Origin: Erysipelotrichaceae bacterium
GTDB lineage: Bacteria; Bacillota_I; Bacilli_A; Erysipelotrichales; Erysipelotrichaceae
Length of the DNA: 64,000 nucleotides
Reading direction: 5' to 3'
Assembly: GCA_017405785.1 (NCBI GenBank)
Contig: JAFQZR010000018.1
Coordinates: 1-64,000 of the forward strand
Positions 8,118-17,325 of this stretch are shown here, one piece after another (positions within the stretch are counted from its first letter, which is position 1; each line of letters begins with the position of its first letter). Both the position numbers and the translations under genes were made by a program. The notes beneath the pieces were generated by a model. The model searched no databases and was not told where the DNA came from. It was given only the letters and a program-made list of their open reading frames with translations.

Positions 8118-9803
8118 ATGATACGCAGAAGGCTGATAATCGTTAACATCGTTATTCTGACTCTGACCTTAGGCCTGGCAACCATCTTTGAAACCAGGGC
8201 ACTTAAGAGTCTTTTATATCGTGAAAACACCATTTCCTATAACAGCATGATTACTTCTGCACATGAATCCCTGCGGAAGATCTTTGAACAGGGAGAAGAC
8301 AGACTGCTTATTGTCTGTGCCAACAGACAACTGCAGGGACTTATCAAAGATTCACTGCCGGAAAAAGAAGCATTGGATGATACATTGAACACCCTGGCAT
8401 CCATCATGGATGTGGAAAGAATAACCGTCTATCCGGTAAGAGGAACGGATGTCTATACCTGGGATAATGAGGCCGGTATTTATCATGTCGAGGAAAACGG
8501 CCTGTATAACTTTGTGCTGGACTATTCCTACGACTGGAGTTTCCGCCCGGATAATGTTCCGGTGGTCAGAGTTACCAGAGCCATTTACTGCATTGATAAT
8601 ATCGAAGAGATAATAGGTATTGCCTCGCTGGATATTTCATTAACGGAATTCACGGAGATAATCTATTCCTTCAAGGGTAACAACGCTGATGACTACATGT
8701 GTCTTCTTGATGGGAACAATGAATATCTGCTTCCATCCAATAAGACAGGAAAACTGGACATTGAAGAAGCTGAAGGCGGTACAATAGGTACTGATGTTAC
8801 CACTGACCGTGATGTTGTTATGGTAAGTAACAACTTCCGCCAGAATGACTGGAAACTGGTAGCGGTTCTTTCCGGTTCGGTTCTGTATAAGGACAGCCAG
8901 AACAGAATAAGAATGACCTTACTGGCAGCGGCCATACTGGAAGTAATAGGCATCATATTTACATTCCTGGTAACAAGCCATATTACCAATCCTATCAAGA
9001 ATCTTTCCAATGAGATTCATAACGTCAGAGTCCGGAAGAAGTTTGATCACATTAATACACCTGAAGGCAGCACAGGTGAGATAAGGGAACTCTATGACAG
9101 TTATAACCAGCTGATCGACCAGGTCAACCGGTCAATGTCTGAAGTAGAAGAATTCTCCCGTAAGGATGCTGAGAATGAATTCAAGCTGTTACAGGCGGAA
9201 ATCAATCCGCACTTCCTTTACAATACGCTCAATACCATTTCCTGGATGGCGGCTAATAATCAGGATGAGGACATTCAGAAGGTTGTCATTGCCTTGGTTG
9301 GGTTATACAGAATCAGCCTTAACAATGGTAAGTCAACACTGCCGGTAAGACTGGAAATGGAACATGTTAAGAATTATCTGGAAATCATGTCGTTCCGTTA
9401 TCCTGACCGCTATGAAACGGAATTCCACATTGCGGAAGATACATCTGAACTCATAGTAACCAAGCAGATATTACAGCCTCTGGCTGAAAATGCTCTGATG
9501 CATGGCTTTGTACAGTCCCAGGAAAAGGGCAAAATAATCATCTCCAGCTACATTGAAGGTGATGATCTGGTACTGGAAGTAGCCAATACCGGAACGGAAG
9601 TTGAACTTGACAAGGTCAATAAACTGCTCAATAATGATGCCGAACTGTCACAGAAACATTACGGCATCAGAAATGTCAATGACAGACTGATGATGTACTA
9701 TGGACCTGACTGCCATCTGCAGTATGATCTGGAAGACGGCATGACAGTTGTAAGAATGAAGCTTCCTCTGGAAAAGGTGAAGACGGAGAACTGGTATGAG
9801 TGA
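8118..9803 (+). CDS. sensor histidine kinase, LytS/YesM type
   Basis: A 561-residue membrane kinase. TM1 covers about residues 7-25, an extracytoplasmic sensing domain about 30-255, TM2 about 262-286, then a HAMP linker. The His_kinase domain (PF06580 type) has the phospho-acceptor His365 in the motif INPHFLYNTLN. A HATPase domain follows (QPLAENALMHGF, and a G-rich GIRNVNDRLMMYYG box). This class usually senses nutrients outside the cell and works with an AraC-type regulator, here the next gene, which overlaps by eight bases. The pair stands directly before the Liv-URO-D-CyuA operon, so that operon is its likely target (inference). Confidence 0.9.
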   Translation: MIRRRLIIVNIVILTLTLGLATIFETRALKSLLYRENTISYNSMITSAHESLRKIFEQGEDRLLIVCANRQLQGLIKDSLPEKEALDDTLNTLASIMDVERITVYPVRGTDVYTWDNEAGIYHVEENGLYNFVLDYSYDWSFRPDNVPVVRVTRAIYCIDNIEEIIGIASLDISLTEFTEIIYSFKGNNADDYMCLLDGNNEYLLPSNKTGKLDIEEAEGGTIGTDVTTDRDVVMVSNNFRQNDWKLVAVLSGSVLYKDSQNRIRMTLLAAAILEVIGIIFTFLVTSHITNPIKNLSNEIHNVRVRKKFDHINTPEGSTGEIRELYDSYNQLIDQVNRSMSEVEEFSRKDAENEFKLLQAEINPHFLYNTLNTISWMAANNQDEDIQKVVIALVGLYRISLNNGKSTLPVRLEMEHVKNYLEIMSFRYPDRYETEFHIAEDTSELIVTKQILQPLAENALMHGFVQSQEKGKIIISSYIEGDDLVLEVANTGTEVELDKVNKLLNNDAELSQKHYGIRNVNDRLMMYYGPDCHLQYDLEDGMTVVRMKLPLEKVKTENWYE

Positions 9804-10854
9804 TATTAAGGTAGTTGTAGCCGATGATGAGATATTGGCATTAAACGGCATCAGTAACCTGATTGACAGAACTGAAGGTTATAAGGTCGTAGGCAGGGCC
9901 GAAAACGGCCGGGAATGTCTCAGACTGATCAGGGAAAACAACCCGCAACTGGTTGTTACCGACATCAAGATGCCGGTGATGAACGGACTGGAACTGATTG
10001 AGACCTGTGTGGCTGAGAATCTGGCTGTCAGTGTTATTGTTGTCAGTGCCTATGATGACAGGGATTATTTAAGAGCGGCCATCAGGTGCCCGCTGGTATA
10101 TGACTATCTGTTCAAGCCTTTCCGTAATGAAGAACTCTTTGCGGCTTTACAGGGTGCCGGAAGCTTCCAAAAGAAATATGCCGGTGAAATAAATGATGAA
10201 TCTGGCATGGCCTTACTGGTAACCCTGATCTTCAATAATGACTTTACATCTCTGCAGAACTACATGAATGAATACTTTGTCAGGGATGATCTGTCTTTAC
10301 AGGAAATGAAAAACCAGTGCTACGGCTGGATAATGCATATTCACAGTACGGTCTTCGCCGATAACAAGACCAGATCCTTTGACTCCCGCCGGACCATGAA
10401 GAAGGTCTTTGAGGCCAGAGACAGGGAAGAACTGCAGGAAGTCATGACAGAGTATTTAAGAGGCTGCTGCGACAGGTTCGTATATAATGACAACGTCACG
10501 GTACTGGTCAAGTCATGTCTGCGCATTGTCCGGAGTGAATACGGCAATGAAGATCTTAACCTTAATTACTGTGCCAATAAGCTGGCAGTGACACCGAGTT
10601 ATCTGTCAGGGCGATTCTCCCGTGACATGGGACAGAGCTTTTCCAACTATCTGAATACTCTGCGAATGGAAAAGGCCGGGGAGATGCTGAAGAATGTATC
10701 TCTGAAGGTCTATGAAGTAGCAGAAAAAGTCGGTATCTCCGATGTCAGTTACTTCAACAAACTGTTCAGAGAATATGAAGGGAAAACCCCGTTGCAGTAC
10801 CGCAAGGGGATCATGGAAAGCGATTATGAAAACGAAAATGAGGACCGGCATTAA
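9796..10854 (+). CDS. response regulator, YesN type (receiver plus AraC HTH)
   Basis: A 352-residue protein. The receiver domain (about 1-120) has the acidic pair D10-D11, phospho-acceptor D56 in VVTDIKMPVMNG and the conserved Lys in YLFKPF. A linker leads to a C-terminal AraC-family double helix-turn-helix (about 245-340; LAVTPSYLSGRFSRDMG, EVAEKVGISDVSYFNKLFRE, TPLQYRK). It probably activates nutrient-uptake genes when phosphorylated by the kinase encoded immediately upstream. Its stop codon lies in the loop of the following terminator hairpin. Confidence 0.92.
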   Translation: MSDIKVVVADDEILALNGISNLIDRTEGYKVVGRAENGRECLRLIRENNPQLVVTDIKMPVMNGLELIETCVAENLAVSVIVVSAYDDRDYLRAAIRCPLVYDYLFKPFRNEELFAALQGAGSFQKKYAGEINDESGMALLVTLIFNNDFTSLQNYMNEYFVRDDLSLQEMKNQCYGWIMHIHSTVFADNKTRSFDSRRTMKKVFEARDREELQEVMTEYLRGCCDRFVYNDNVTVLVKSCLRIVRSEYGNEDLNLNYCANKLAVTPSYLSGRFSRDMGQSFSNYLNTLRMEKAGEMLKNVSLKVYEVAEKVGISDVSYFNKLFREYEGKTPLQYRKGIMESDYENENEDRH

Positions 10855-10866
10855 CCGGTCCTTTTA
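10841..10866 (+). terminator. terminator of the two-component operon
   Basis: AGGACCGG (10841-10848) pairs with CCGGTCCT (10855-10862), followed by TTTTA. The loop contains the TAA stop of the response-regulator gene, so the terminator overlaps the coding end. Confidence 0.8.
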
Positions 10867-10928
10867 CATAGTAAAAAAGTCAAAAAAAGCATAGATTTTT
10901 ATTATTTATCCACGATTTCACAACATAT

Positions 10929-10934
10929 TATAAT
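10929..10934 (+). promoter_or_regulatory. -10 box of the ATC-hydrolase/Liv operon
   Basis: A TATAAT 32 bases before the first gene, in an AT-rich 112-base gap after a terminator. The -35 region (near 10905, TTTATC) is poor, which suits a promoter that needs an activator such as the neighbouring response regulator. Confidence 0.45.
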
Positions 10935-10966
10935 AAAAATATAAAGGTGAAACGAGGATTATTACC

Positions 10967-11476
10967 ATGAGCAAAATAACTAATAAGCCGACTGTTACTG
11001 ATAATTACGCATGTAATGTCAGAAGAGCCGCCATTGAACAGCGTGGCAGATGGGCCGCAGGTTTTTACGTTGAAGCCAGAGAAGAAGGAATCGATCTGGA
11101 ACCAATCATGCGCAAGGCCATCCGTAAGATCGGTCTGGAAGGCGGACGGAATGAAAAGAAGAAATACTTCAATGATGAGCAGGTAACTGCCAGCGGCTAC
11201 GCTCATTATTTCACGGAAAAGGCTCTGAGTGAGACTTTCGAAAAGAGTCTTGATTACGATACGGAAGATGAAGCTGTTGTGACACTTCACTACTGTGCAC
11301 TGTTAAGTGCCTGGCAGAAGATGGGCTTAAGCGATGAAGACTGTGCCAAGTTATGCGATATCGCCATGGAAGGCGACCGCGGCATAGCCGAAGGCGCCGG
11401 CCTGGACTTCGAACTGGAAGGCACTCTGGCTGAAGGATGCAAGTGCTGCACCCTCAGATACAAAACACGTAAATAA
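10967..11476 (+). CDS. L-2-amino-thiazoline-4-carboxylate (ATC) hydrolase-like protein
   Basis: A 169-residue protein resembling the PF14196 family. Features are the N-terminal RRAAIEQRGRWAAGFYVEA helix, a central helical region, and the C-terminal FELEGTLAEGCKCCTLRYK with clustered cysteines that are typical and probably catalytic or metal-binding. In Pseudomonas the named family member takes part in opening 2-amino-thiazoline-4-carboxylate on the way to L-cysteine; most Firmicutes members are untested. It is first in an operon that ends with a cysteine desulfidase, which supports a role in sulfur-compound breakdown. Start chosen at MSKITN; the upstream ribosome site is weak (ACGAGG). Confidence 0.75.
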   Translation: MSKITNKPTVTDNYACNVRRAAIEQRGRWAAGFYVEAREEGIDLEPIMRKAIRKIGLEGGRNEKKKYFNDEQVTASGYAHYFTEKALSETFEKSLDYDTEDEAVVTLHYCALLSAWQKMGLSDEDCAKLCDIAMEGDRGIAEGAGLDFELEGTLAEGCKCCTLRYKTRK

Positions 11477-11518
11477 GGTCGTTAGTGGGCAAACCACAGT
11501 AATAAAGAAGGAGGAACT

Positions 11519-12766
11519 ATGAAAAAGTTATTAAGTTTATTATTAGTAGTCTTAATGCTGATCACATCATTCGGTTGTACAAAGCCTGAAGACAAGGTTG
11601 AATCAGCTGCAGACGAAAACGGCGATTTCCACATTGCAGTAAGCTTACCTTATACAGGTACAAATGCTTCTTATGCTGAATACATTGATATGGGTATCAA
11701 GGTTGCTCTTAAGAAGCTGGAAAATGAAGGCTGGTTAAACGGCGATGGCACTGGCAAGATCATCTGCGATTACTATGATGACAAAAACGATGCTACCGAA
11801 GGTGCAACAATCGCAACCAAGGTAACCACAAGCACTGAACCTTACTATCTGTTGGAAGTTGGTTCATTTGCTTCAGGCGTTTCTTATCCATGTGCAAACA
11901 TCTATAAGGAAGCCGAAATGGTACAGTATGCCTTAACATGCTCAAAGTCAGACTATCTGGCAACAAGCGGTGACTGGGGATTCTCTCTGTCAATGACACA
12001 GGATACAGCTGCTGCCCGTGTTGCTGCCTATGACATCAAGTACTTGAACTTTGACAAGATCGCTCTGATCTACTCAAATGACTCATGGGGTCTGGAAACA
12101 TGCAAGTTCTACACTGAAACAGCTGAAAAGTTAGGCGTTCAGTTACTGGCAAGCGAAAAGTATGATGATGGCCAGCAGGACTTCACTTCAATCTTGACCA
12201 AGATCAAGCAAACCAACCCTCAGTTAGTTATGTGCTTCTGCGCTGAAAACGACATCGTTCTGATCAGACAGCAGGCTGAAACTGTCGGCTTAAGCTGCGA
12301 ATGGCAGGTATCTTCAAAGTCACGTACATCTAACGTTTTACAGAACTTAGGTGACTTAGGTGAAGGCTTATACGGTATCTATGCCAAGACAAAGGACTTA
12401 AATGACCCTGTATATATCGAATACGAAAAGTTATACAAGGAAATGTATCCTCAGAAGTTTGCTGATGACAACAACACCACTCAGAAGTATGCCGACCAGG
12501 GCTACAACTGCATGATGACTGTTATCTGGGCTATCAAGGAAACCATGAAGACCGGTACAACCCGTCAGGCATTCAGAGATAAGCTCGCTACATTAACAGA
12601 CTTCCCAGGCGTTCAGGGTAAGTTAACATTCGCTACCGGCCGTAAGATTTTACAGATCCAATATCTGTCAAGAATCGTTCGCGGCGAAGACGGCAAGTTA
12701 AAATGGGTCAACTTCGAAGATATCCTCGATACATTCGATGTTGATGCTGTAGCCGGATTAAAATAA
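11519..12766 (+). CDS. ABC transporter substrate-binding lipoprotein, LivJ type
   Basis: A 415-residue lipoprotein. The signal peptide ends in a lipobox (LITSFGC, Cys20). The mature protein has the type I periplasmic-binding fold of branched-chain amino-acid receptors (IAVSLPYTGTNASYAEYIDMG, IICDYYDDKNDATEGATIATKV, KIALIYSNDSWG). It would capture the substrate of the LivHMGF importer that follows. AAGGAGG precedes the ATG. A strong hairpin after the gene (12788) probably lets it be made in excess over the permease genes. The ligand cannot be read from sequence; the downstream cysteine desulfidase suggests a sulfur amino acid or relative. Confidence 0.88.
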   Translation: MKKLLSLLLVVLMLITSFGCTKPEDKVESAADENGDFHIAVSLPYTGTNASYAEYIDMGIKVALKKLENEGWLNGDGTGKIICDYYDDKNDATEGATIATKVTTSTEPYYLLEVGSFASGVSYPCANIYKEAEMVQYALTCSKSDYLATSGDWGFSLSMTQDTAAARVAAYDIKYLNFDKIALIYSNDSWGLETCKFYTETAEKLGVQLLASEKYDDGQQDFTSILTKIKQTNPQLVMCFCAENDIVLIRQQAETVGLSCEWQVSSKSRTSNVLQNLGDLGEGLYGIYAKTKDLNDPVYIEYEKLYKEMYPQKFADDNNTTQKYADQGYNCMMTVIWAIKETMKTGTTRQAFRDKLATLTDFPGVQGKLTFATGRKILQIQYLSRIVRGEDGKLKWVNFEDILDTFDVDAVAGLK

Positions 12767-12787
12767 TAAATATTTATTAAAAAAACA

Positions 12788-12826
12788 GATAGACTTCACT
12801 TCAACTGAATGAAGTGAAGTCTATTT
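12788..12826 (+). terminator. strong intercistronic hairpin between binding protein and permease
   Basis: A perfect 14-bp stem (12788-12801 with 12810-12823), loop AACTGAAT, followed by a T run to 12826. Because the operon continues with a good ribosome site at AAAGGAG, this is best read as a partial terminator or mRNA-stabilising stem that raises binding-protein output relative to the permease. Confidence 0.75.
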
Positions 12827-12845
12827 TACAAGAAAGGAGAATTAT

Positions 12846-13733
12846 ATGGCCAAGTTTCTGCAGATTCTTGTCAACGGTATATCGCTGGGATCGATATATG
12901 CGCTGACTGCCATAGGATATTCATTGATTTATTCAATTTTGCAGCTTATTAACATGTCCAATGCTGCTGTATTTTTGACAAGTGCTGTTATTTTCTATGC
13001 CTTATACAGTTCAATAACAGCCGGGCAGGTTGCCCTTACTTTCATTCTTACCTTACTGGCAGCAGGAGCCTTAGGGTACGTAATTGAATTAGTCGCCATC
13101 AGACCTATCCGTGAGAAGGGCGACTCCAATACTTATGCACTGATTTCTTCAATCGGTGTCAAAACCATACTTGAACAGATCTGCCAGGGAACATTCGGAA
13201 GTGAGATCAAGTCATTCCCGACACTGCTCGCCGGCAAGTATATAGATATCATGGGGGCCAGAACAAGCGCTATTCAGATAATCATCATCGTGGTTACACT
13301 GAGTATTCTGTTTGTCATGAACTGGTACACCCAGCATAACAGAGTCGGCAGAGGTTTAAGAGCTCTGTCTCAGAACCTCAATGCCTGCCACCTGATGGGT
13401 ATGCCTGTAAATACTCTGATCGGTGTGTCCTTTGCCGTAGGAAGCATCCTGGCTGCAGTCAGCGGTGTTGCCTATTGCATGTACTTAAGCAGTATTTCCA
13501 TTTCTGTAGGTGCCGCAATTGGTAATAAGGCGTTCGCGGCTACGGTTTTAGGCGGTATCGGTGTCCTGAAGGGTGCCGTTGTCGGTGGTTACATTCTGGC
13601 AGTAATCGAAAGCTTTGTTGCCGGATACTGGTCAATGTCAGCGATGAACTTCGTTTCATTCTCTGTAATCATCATTGTCCTGATCATCAAGCCTACCGGT
13701 ATATTTGGTAAGAAAGAGCAGTATAAGGTGTAG
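12846..13733 (+). CDS. livH: branched-chain-type ABC permease, LivH
   Basis: A 295-residue integral membrane protein with about eight spans and the LivH pattern: LVNGISLGSIYALTAIGYSL at the start, RGLRALSQNLNACHLMGMPV as the coupling-loop region, and a C-terminal GGIGVLKGAVVGGYIL. It forms the channel with LivM. AAAGGAG lies seven bases upstream. The specificity of such permeases is broad and set by the binding protein. The gene is in the middle of the nine-gene operon. Confidence 0.9.
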   Translation: MAKFLQILVNGISLGSIYALTAIGYSLIYSILQLINMSNAAVFLTSAVIFYALYSSITAGQVALTFILTLLAAGALGYVIELVAIRPIREKGDSNTYALISSIGVKTILEQICQGTFGSEIKSFPTLLAGKYIDIMGARTSAIQIIIIVVTLSILFVMNWYTQHNRVGRGLRALSQNLNACHLMGMPVNTLIGVSFAVGSILAAVSGVAYCMYLSSISISVGAAIGNKAFAATVLGGIGVLKGAVVGGYILAVIESFVAGYWSMSAMNFVSFSVIIIVLIIKPTGIFGKKEQYKV

Positions 13734-13736
13734 TAT

Positions 13737-14732
13737 ATGAAGAACACAGCATTATTAAAGAAACACCTGTTATTTATCATTATTGCCGTCAGTATGCTTG
13801 TTGCGCCGCTGTTTACCAACGCCTATCAGCTGCGTATCCTTATTTCCGCTGCACTGGCAATGATCTTCGCCATGAGCCTTAACCTTCTGATGGGCATAGG
13901 AGGAACAGTCTCATTCGGCCATGCTGCCTTCTACAGCATCGGAGCTTATACCACGGCGGTACTGTGGTATCATTTCAAGACTCCGTATTCAACCAACTTC
14001 ATTCCGGTAATTCTCATCACTGGCCTGGCAGGCTTGTTACTGTCACTGCCTATGAGCCGTATTACAGGAAGATACGTTACGATCATTACCCTGTCATTTG
14101 CTGAGATCGTTAACCTGATCATCAAGAACTGGGACCCTGTAACCCTGGGACAGATGGGTATTGTCGGTATTCCGTCAGTCAATCTGTTTGGCCATGTTCT
14201 GAAGGATAAGAGAGAATTCTTCTATCTGACGATGCTGTTTGTCATTCTGACATATATCATAATGAACTGGCTGGTTGATTCCAAACTGGGCAGAAACCTC
14301 AGAGCAATCAGTAATGATGCGATCGCTGCTGAAGCCATGGGTATTAAGATATTCCCTTATAAGGTCATCGTCTTTACGATCTCAGCGATCTTTGCGGGTA
14401 TTGCAGGTTCTCTGTATGCACATCTGATGTCATATGTTGAACCGGCAACATTCAATGCCAATCTGTCATTTGAGTGCATCAGCATGGTTGTTATCGGCGG
14501 ATTAGGCAATTTCGCCGGTACGATGGTCGGTGCTCTGTTCCTTAAGATCCTGCCTGAATACCTGAGACAGTTTGAATTCCTGTTCAAATACCGTATGATA
14601 GCTTACGGTCTGGTTCTGGTAATCGTCATGTGGATCAACCATTCAATTCCTGGTACCAAGCTGAAAAATGCAATCAGTACCAGAATCAGTGCTCTGTTCC
14701 GCAAAAAGAGCGCAGAAGCTGAGGAGGTGTGA
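13737..14732 (+). CDS. livM: branched-chain-type ABC permease, LivM
   Basis: A 331-residue membrane protein with LivM hallmarks: LNLLMGIGGTVSFGHAAFYSIGAY, the coupling loop KLGRNLRAISNDAIAAEAMG, and VIGGLGNFAGTMVGA near the C terminus. It pairs with LivH; the gap to livH is three bases. The stop codon lies in the ribosome-site region of livG, implying translational coupling. Confidence 0.9.
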   Translation: MKNTALLKKHLLFIIIAVSMLVAPLFTNAYQLRILISAALAMIFAMSLNLLMGIGGTVSFGHAAFYSIGAYTTAVLWYHFKTPYSTNFIPVILITGLAGLLLSLPMSRITGRYVTIITLSFAEIVNLIIKNWDPVTLGQMGIVGIPSVNLFGHVLKDKREFFYLTMLFVILTYIIMNWLVDSKLGRNLRAISNDAIAAEAMGIKIFPYKVIVFTISAIFAGIAGSLYAHLMSYVEPATFNANLSFECISMVVIGGLGNFAGTMVGALFLKILPEYLRQFEFLFKYRMIAYGLVLVIVMWINHSIPGTKLKNAISTRISALFRKKSAEAEEV

Positions 14733-14734
14733 TC

Positions 14735-15550
14735 ATGAGTTTATTATCTGTTAAGAATTTAACTATCAGATTCGGCGGTCTGGTGGCTGTCGATAATCTG
14801 AGTTTCGAAATGGAACCTGGTAAGATCACGTCTCTTATCGGCCCTAACGGTGCCGGCAAGACAACCGTCATCAACATGTTAACCGGTTTCTACACTCCTA
14901 CGGGAGGAAAGATCATTCTGCATGAAAAAGATGAGAAGGGCAATGAGGTTGAGGTAGACATTACCGGCAACAGCACTGACCAGGTCGTCAAGAAAGGCTT
15001 AAGCCGTACCTTCCAGAACATCAGACTGTTCTCCAACATGACAGCTCTCGATAACATTCTGGTCGGAATGCAGCATAGAATCGAATACGGTTCATTCCTG
15101 TCTCTGTTCCCTAACGGCAAGAAGAACAAATGGGAAAAGCAGGCCAGGGAAGAAGCCATGGAAATCTTAAAGAAGGTTGGTCTGGAAGACGCTGCCAACG
15201 AAAGAGCTACCTCACTTCCTTACGGCAAGCAGAGAAAGCTGGAAATCGGCCGTGCCTTGGCATCCCATCCGAAGGTATTGTTACTGGATGAACCGGCAGC
15301 GGGCATGAACCCGGCTGAAAAGAAGGAACTGAGTCAGTTCATCAGATCATTGCTGAATGAAGTAGACGGTATCCTGTTAATTGAACATGACATGAAGCTT
15401 ATCATGGACATCTCTGACAAGATCGTTGTTCTGAACCACGGCGCCAAGATCTGTGAAGGAAAGCCGGAAGAAGTTCAGAACAATGAAGAAGTCATTGAAG
15501 CATATCTGGGAAAGAAAGGAGTACAGCGCAATGTTACTGGAAGTAAATAA
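14735..15550 (+). CDS. livG: ABC transporter ATPase, LivG
   Basis: A 271-residue ATPase. Walker A is GPNGAGKTT, the signature region LPYGKQRKLEIGRAL, Walker B VLLLDEPAAGMN, and the switch His lies in IEHDMK. The degenerate signature LPYG in place of LSGG is usual for LivG. The start at 14735 is preferred over GTG 14729 because GAGGAGG lies at a normal distance. The last 20 bases overlap livF. Confidence 0.92.
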   Translation: MSLLSVKNLTIRFGGLVAVDNLSFEMEPGKITSLIGPNGAGKTTVINMLTGFYTPTGGKIILHEKDEKGNEVEVDITGNSTDQVVKKGLSRTFQNIRLFSNMTALDNILVGMQHRIEYGSFLSLFPNGKKNKWEKQAREEAMEILKKVGLEDAANERATSLPYGKQRKLEIGRALASHPKVLLLDEPAAGMNPAEKKELSQFIRSLLNEVDGILLIEHDMKLIMDISDKIVVLNHGAKICEGKPEEVQNNEEVIEAYLGKKGVQRNVTGSK

Positions 15551-16238
15551 CCTACATACCTATTACGGTAATATCAAGGCTTTACGCGGTGTCTCCTTCC
15601 ACGTAAACGAAGGTGAGATCCTGTCCTTCATCGGTGCCAACGGCGCCGGTAAGAGCACCCTGATGAACACCCTGGCAGGTACCTTAAAGCCAAAACAGGG
15701 ACAGATCATCTTTCAGGGTGAAGACATCACCAAGATGAGCCCGAGAGACAGAGTCAGAAAGGGATTCATTCTGTGTCCTGAAGGCAGACAGATCTTCCCT
15801 AAGTTCACGGTTGAGGAAAACCTGTTAATGGGTGCTTATACTGTACAGGATAAGAACCTGATCAAGCAGAACTATAACAAGGTATTTGAACTGTTCCCGC
15901 AGATCAAGGACCGTCAGAAACAGATGGCAGGTACCTTATCAGGCGGTGAGCAGCAGATGCTGGCAATTTCCCGCGCCTTAATGGGAAACCCGCATATCCT
16001 GATGCTGGATGAACCGTCATTAGGCTTAAGCCCGATCCTGGTTGAACAGATCTTTGCCTTAATTGAAGAAATCAATAAGCAGGGAACCACCATTCTGCTG
16101 GTTGAGCAGAATGCCATGGCAGCCCTGGAGATATCCAACAGAGCCTATGTTCTGGAAACCGGTGAAATCACCCTGACCGGAACAGGTAAGGAACTGCTGG
16201 AAAACGAAATGGTCGTTAAGAGCTATCTTGGCGGCTAG
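15531..16238 (+). CDS. livF: ABC transporter ATPase, LivF
   Basis: A 235-residue ATPase with Walker A GANGAGKST, Q-loop CPEGRQIFPKFTVEENL, signature LSGGEQQMLAISRAL and Walker B ILMLDEPSLGLS. The start ATG 15531 follows AAAGGAG and gives the usual LivF N terminus (LLEVNNLHTYYG). A longer frame would run back inside livG and has no support. It completes a full importer with the binding protein, LivH, LivM and LivG. Confidence 0.92.
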   Translation: MLLEVNNLHTYYGNIKALRGVSFHVNEGEILSFIGANGAGKSTLMNTLAGTLKPKQGQIIFQGEDITKMSPRDRVRKGFILCPEGRQIFPKFTVEENLLMGAYTVQDKNLIKQNYNKVFELFPQIKDRQKQMAGTLSGGEQQMLAISRALMGNPHILMLDEPSLGLSPILVEQIFALIEEINKQGTTILLVEQNAMAALEISNRAYVLETGEITLTGTGKELLENEMVVKSYLGG

Positions 16239-16254
16239 ACAGGAGGTGTGAAGT

Positions 16255-17325
16255 ATGATGACTTCCAGTGAACGCATCAGAGCCATGATAAACCATCAGC
16301 CGTTTGACCGTATTGGCGTGGCAGGCTGGGTTCACATGCCTTTTGTCGATCATAATGTTACTGACATGACCAGGGCAACCATAATGGTTACAGATTACTG
16401 CGGCTGGGACTTTGTCAAGATCATGACTACCGGACACTATGTACCGGAAGCCTTTGGTGCTGACATTACCCTTTCCAAGGATCCAACCCATTGGAACGGT
16501 GTCATTCACCGTTACCCGATCACCAATCTGGAAGAACTGAAGAAGATTCCGGTTCTGACTAAAGATAACTGGGTGTTCAAGAGGGAAGTAGCCATCGCCA
16601 AGAACCTGGTAGAACACTACAAAGGTGAAAAACCGGTAATAGCCACGATCTTTACACCGCTGACCTGTTTACAGGAAATGATGGAAAGAGGCACTCATAA
16701 CAAGACCATTCCTTTAATGGAAAACCATAAGGAAGAAGTTCATGAAGCTCTGAGAAAACTGGTTGAAACCAACAAGAACTATCTTGATGCGCTGATTGAA
16801 GAAGCTCATATTGACGGCATCTTCTATGCGCATCAGTACATAACCACCAATGTGATCACTGAAGAACTGTTTGATGAGTTCTGCACTCCATATGATCTGG
16901 AATTACTGGATTATATCAAGGACAGAACCTGGTTCAATGTTCTCCATGTTCACGGTGAAAACAATCTGATGTTTGACAAGGCCATGTTATATGATGTACA
17001 GGCTTACAGCTGGGAAAACTGTGTTCCTGGTCTGGAGTCTGACACCATCAGTACTGTGGCCAAAGTCAGAGAAATGACTGACAAGGTTCTTATTACGGGT
17101 CTGGCCAGACATTATGACTACTACAACGATAACAACGACCGTGATGAACTCAAGGAGTTCTTCCGTAAGCGTTTATTGACTGTACTGGATGAAAGTCAGG
17201 ACAAGAGAGTGGTATTTGCGCCTGGATGTGCCTTACCAATGGATGTCGACAGGTACGTATTCACATTAATGAAGGAAGTAGTGGAAGAAGAGGGATACAT
17301 CGATGGTAAGCAGGGAAGTTTATAA
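16255..17325 (+). CDS. URO-D superfamily methyltransferase-like protein (copy 1)
   Basis: A 356-residue protein of the uroporphyrinogen-decarboxylase superfamily, on the MtaA/CmuA-like side rather than HemE. It starts MTSSERIRAMINHQPFDRI, the usual opening of these proteins. Likely Zn ligands are H231 and H233 (LHVHGEN) and C325 (APGCALP). Corrinoid:thiol methyltransferases of this group normally use H-x-C plus a distant Cys; here the first Cys position is His. No corrinoid protein is encoded nearby, so classical methylcobamide chemistry is not shown. AGGAGGTG precedes the start. The end overlaps the CyuA gene by 23 bases. Confidence 0.8.
   Translation: MMTSSERIRAMINHQPFDRIGVAGWVHMPFVDHNVTDMTRATIMVTDYCGWDFVKIMTTGHYVPEAFGADITLSKDPTHWNGVIHRYPITNLEELKKIPVLTKDNWVFKREVAIAKNLVEHYKGEKPVIATIFTPLTCLQEMMERGTHNKTIPLMENHKEEVHEALRKLVETNKNYLDALIEEAHIDGIFYAHQYITTNVITEELFDEFCTPYDLELLDYIKDRTWFNVLHVHGENNLMFDKAMLYDVQAYSWENCVPGLESDTISTVAKVREMTDKVLITGLARHYDYYNDNNDRDELKEFFRKRLLTVLDESQDKRVVFAPGCALPMDVDRYVFTLMKEVVEEEGYIDGKQGSL

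Noticed and set aside
16255-17325. HemE (heme pathway uroporphyrinogen decarboxylase)
   Set aside because: No other heme genes nearby, and the H-x-H/PGC Zn-type motifs fit the methyltransferase-like branch rather than HemE.
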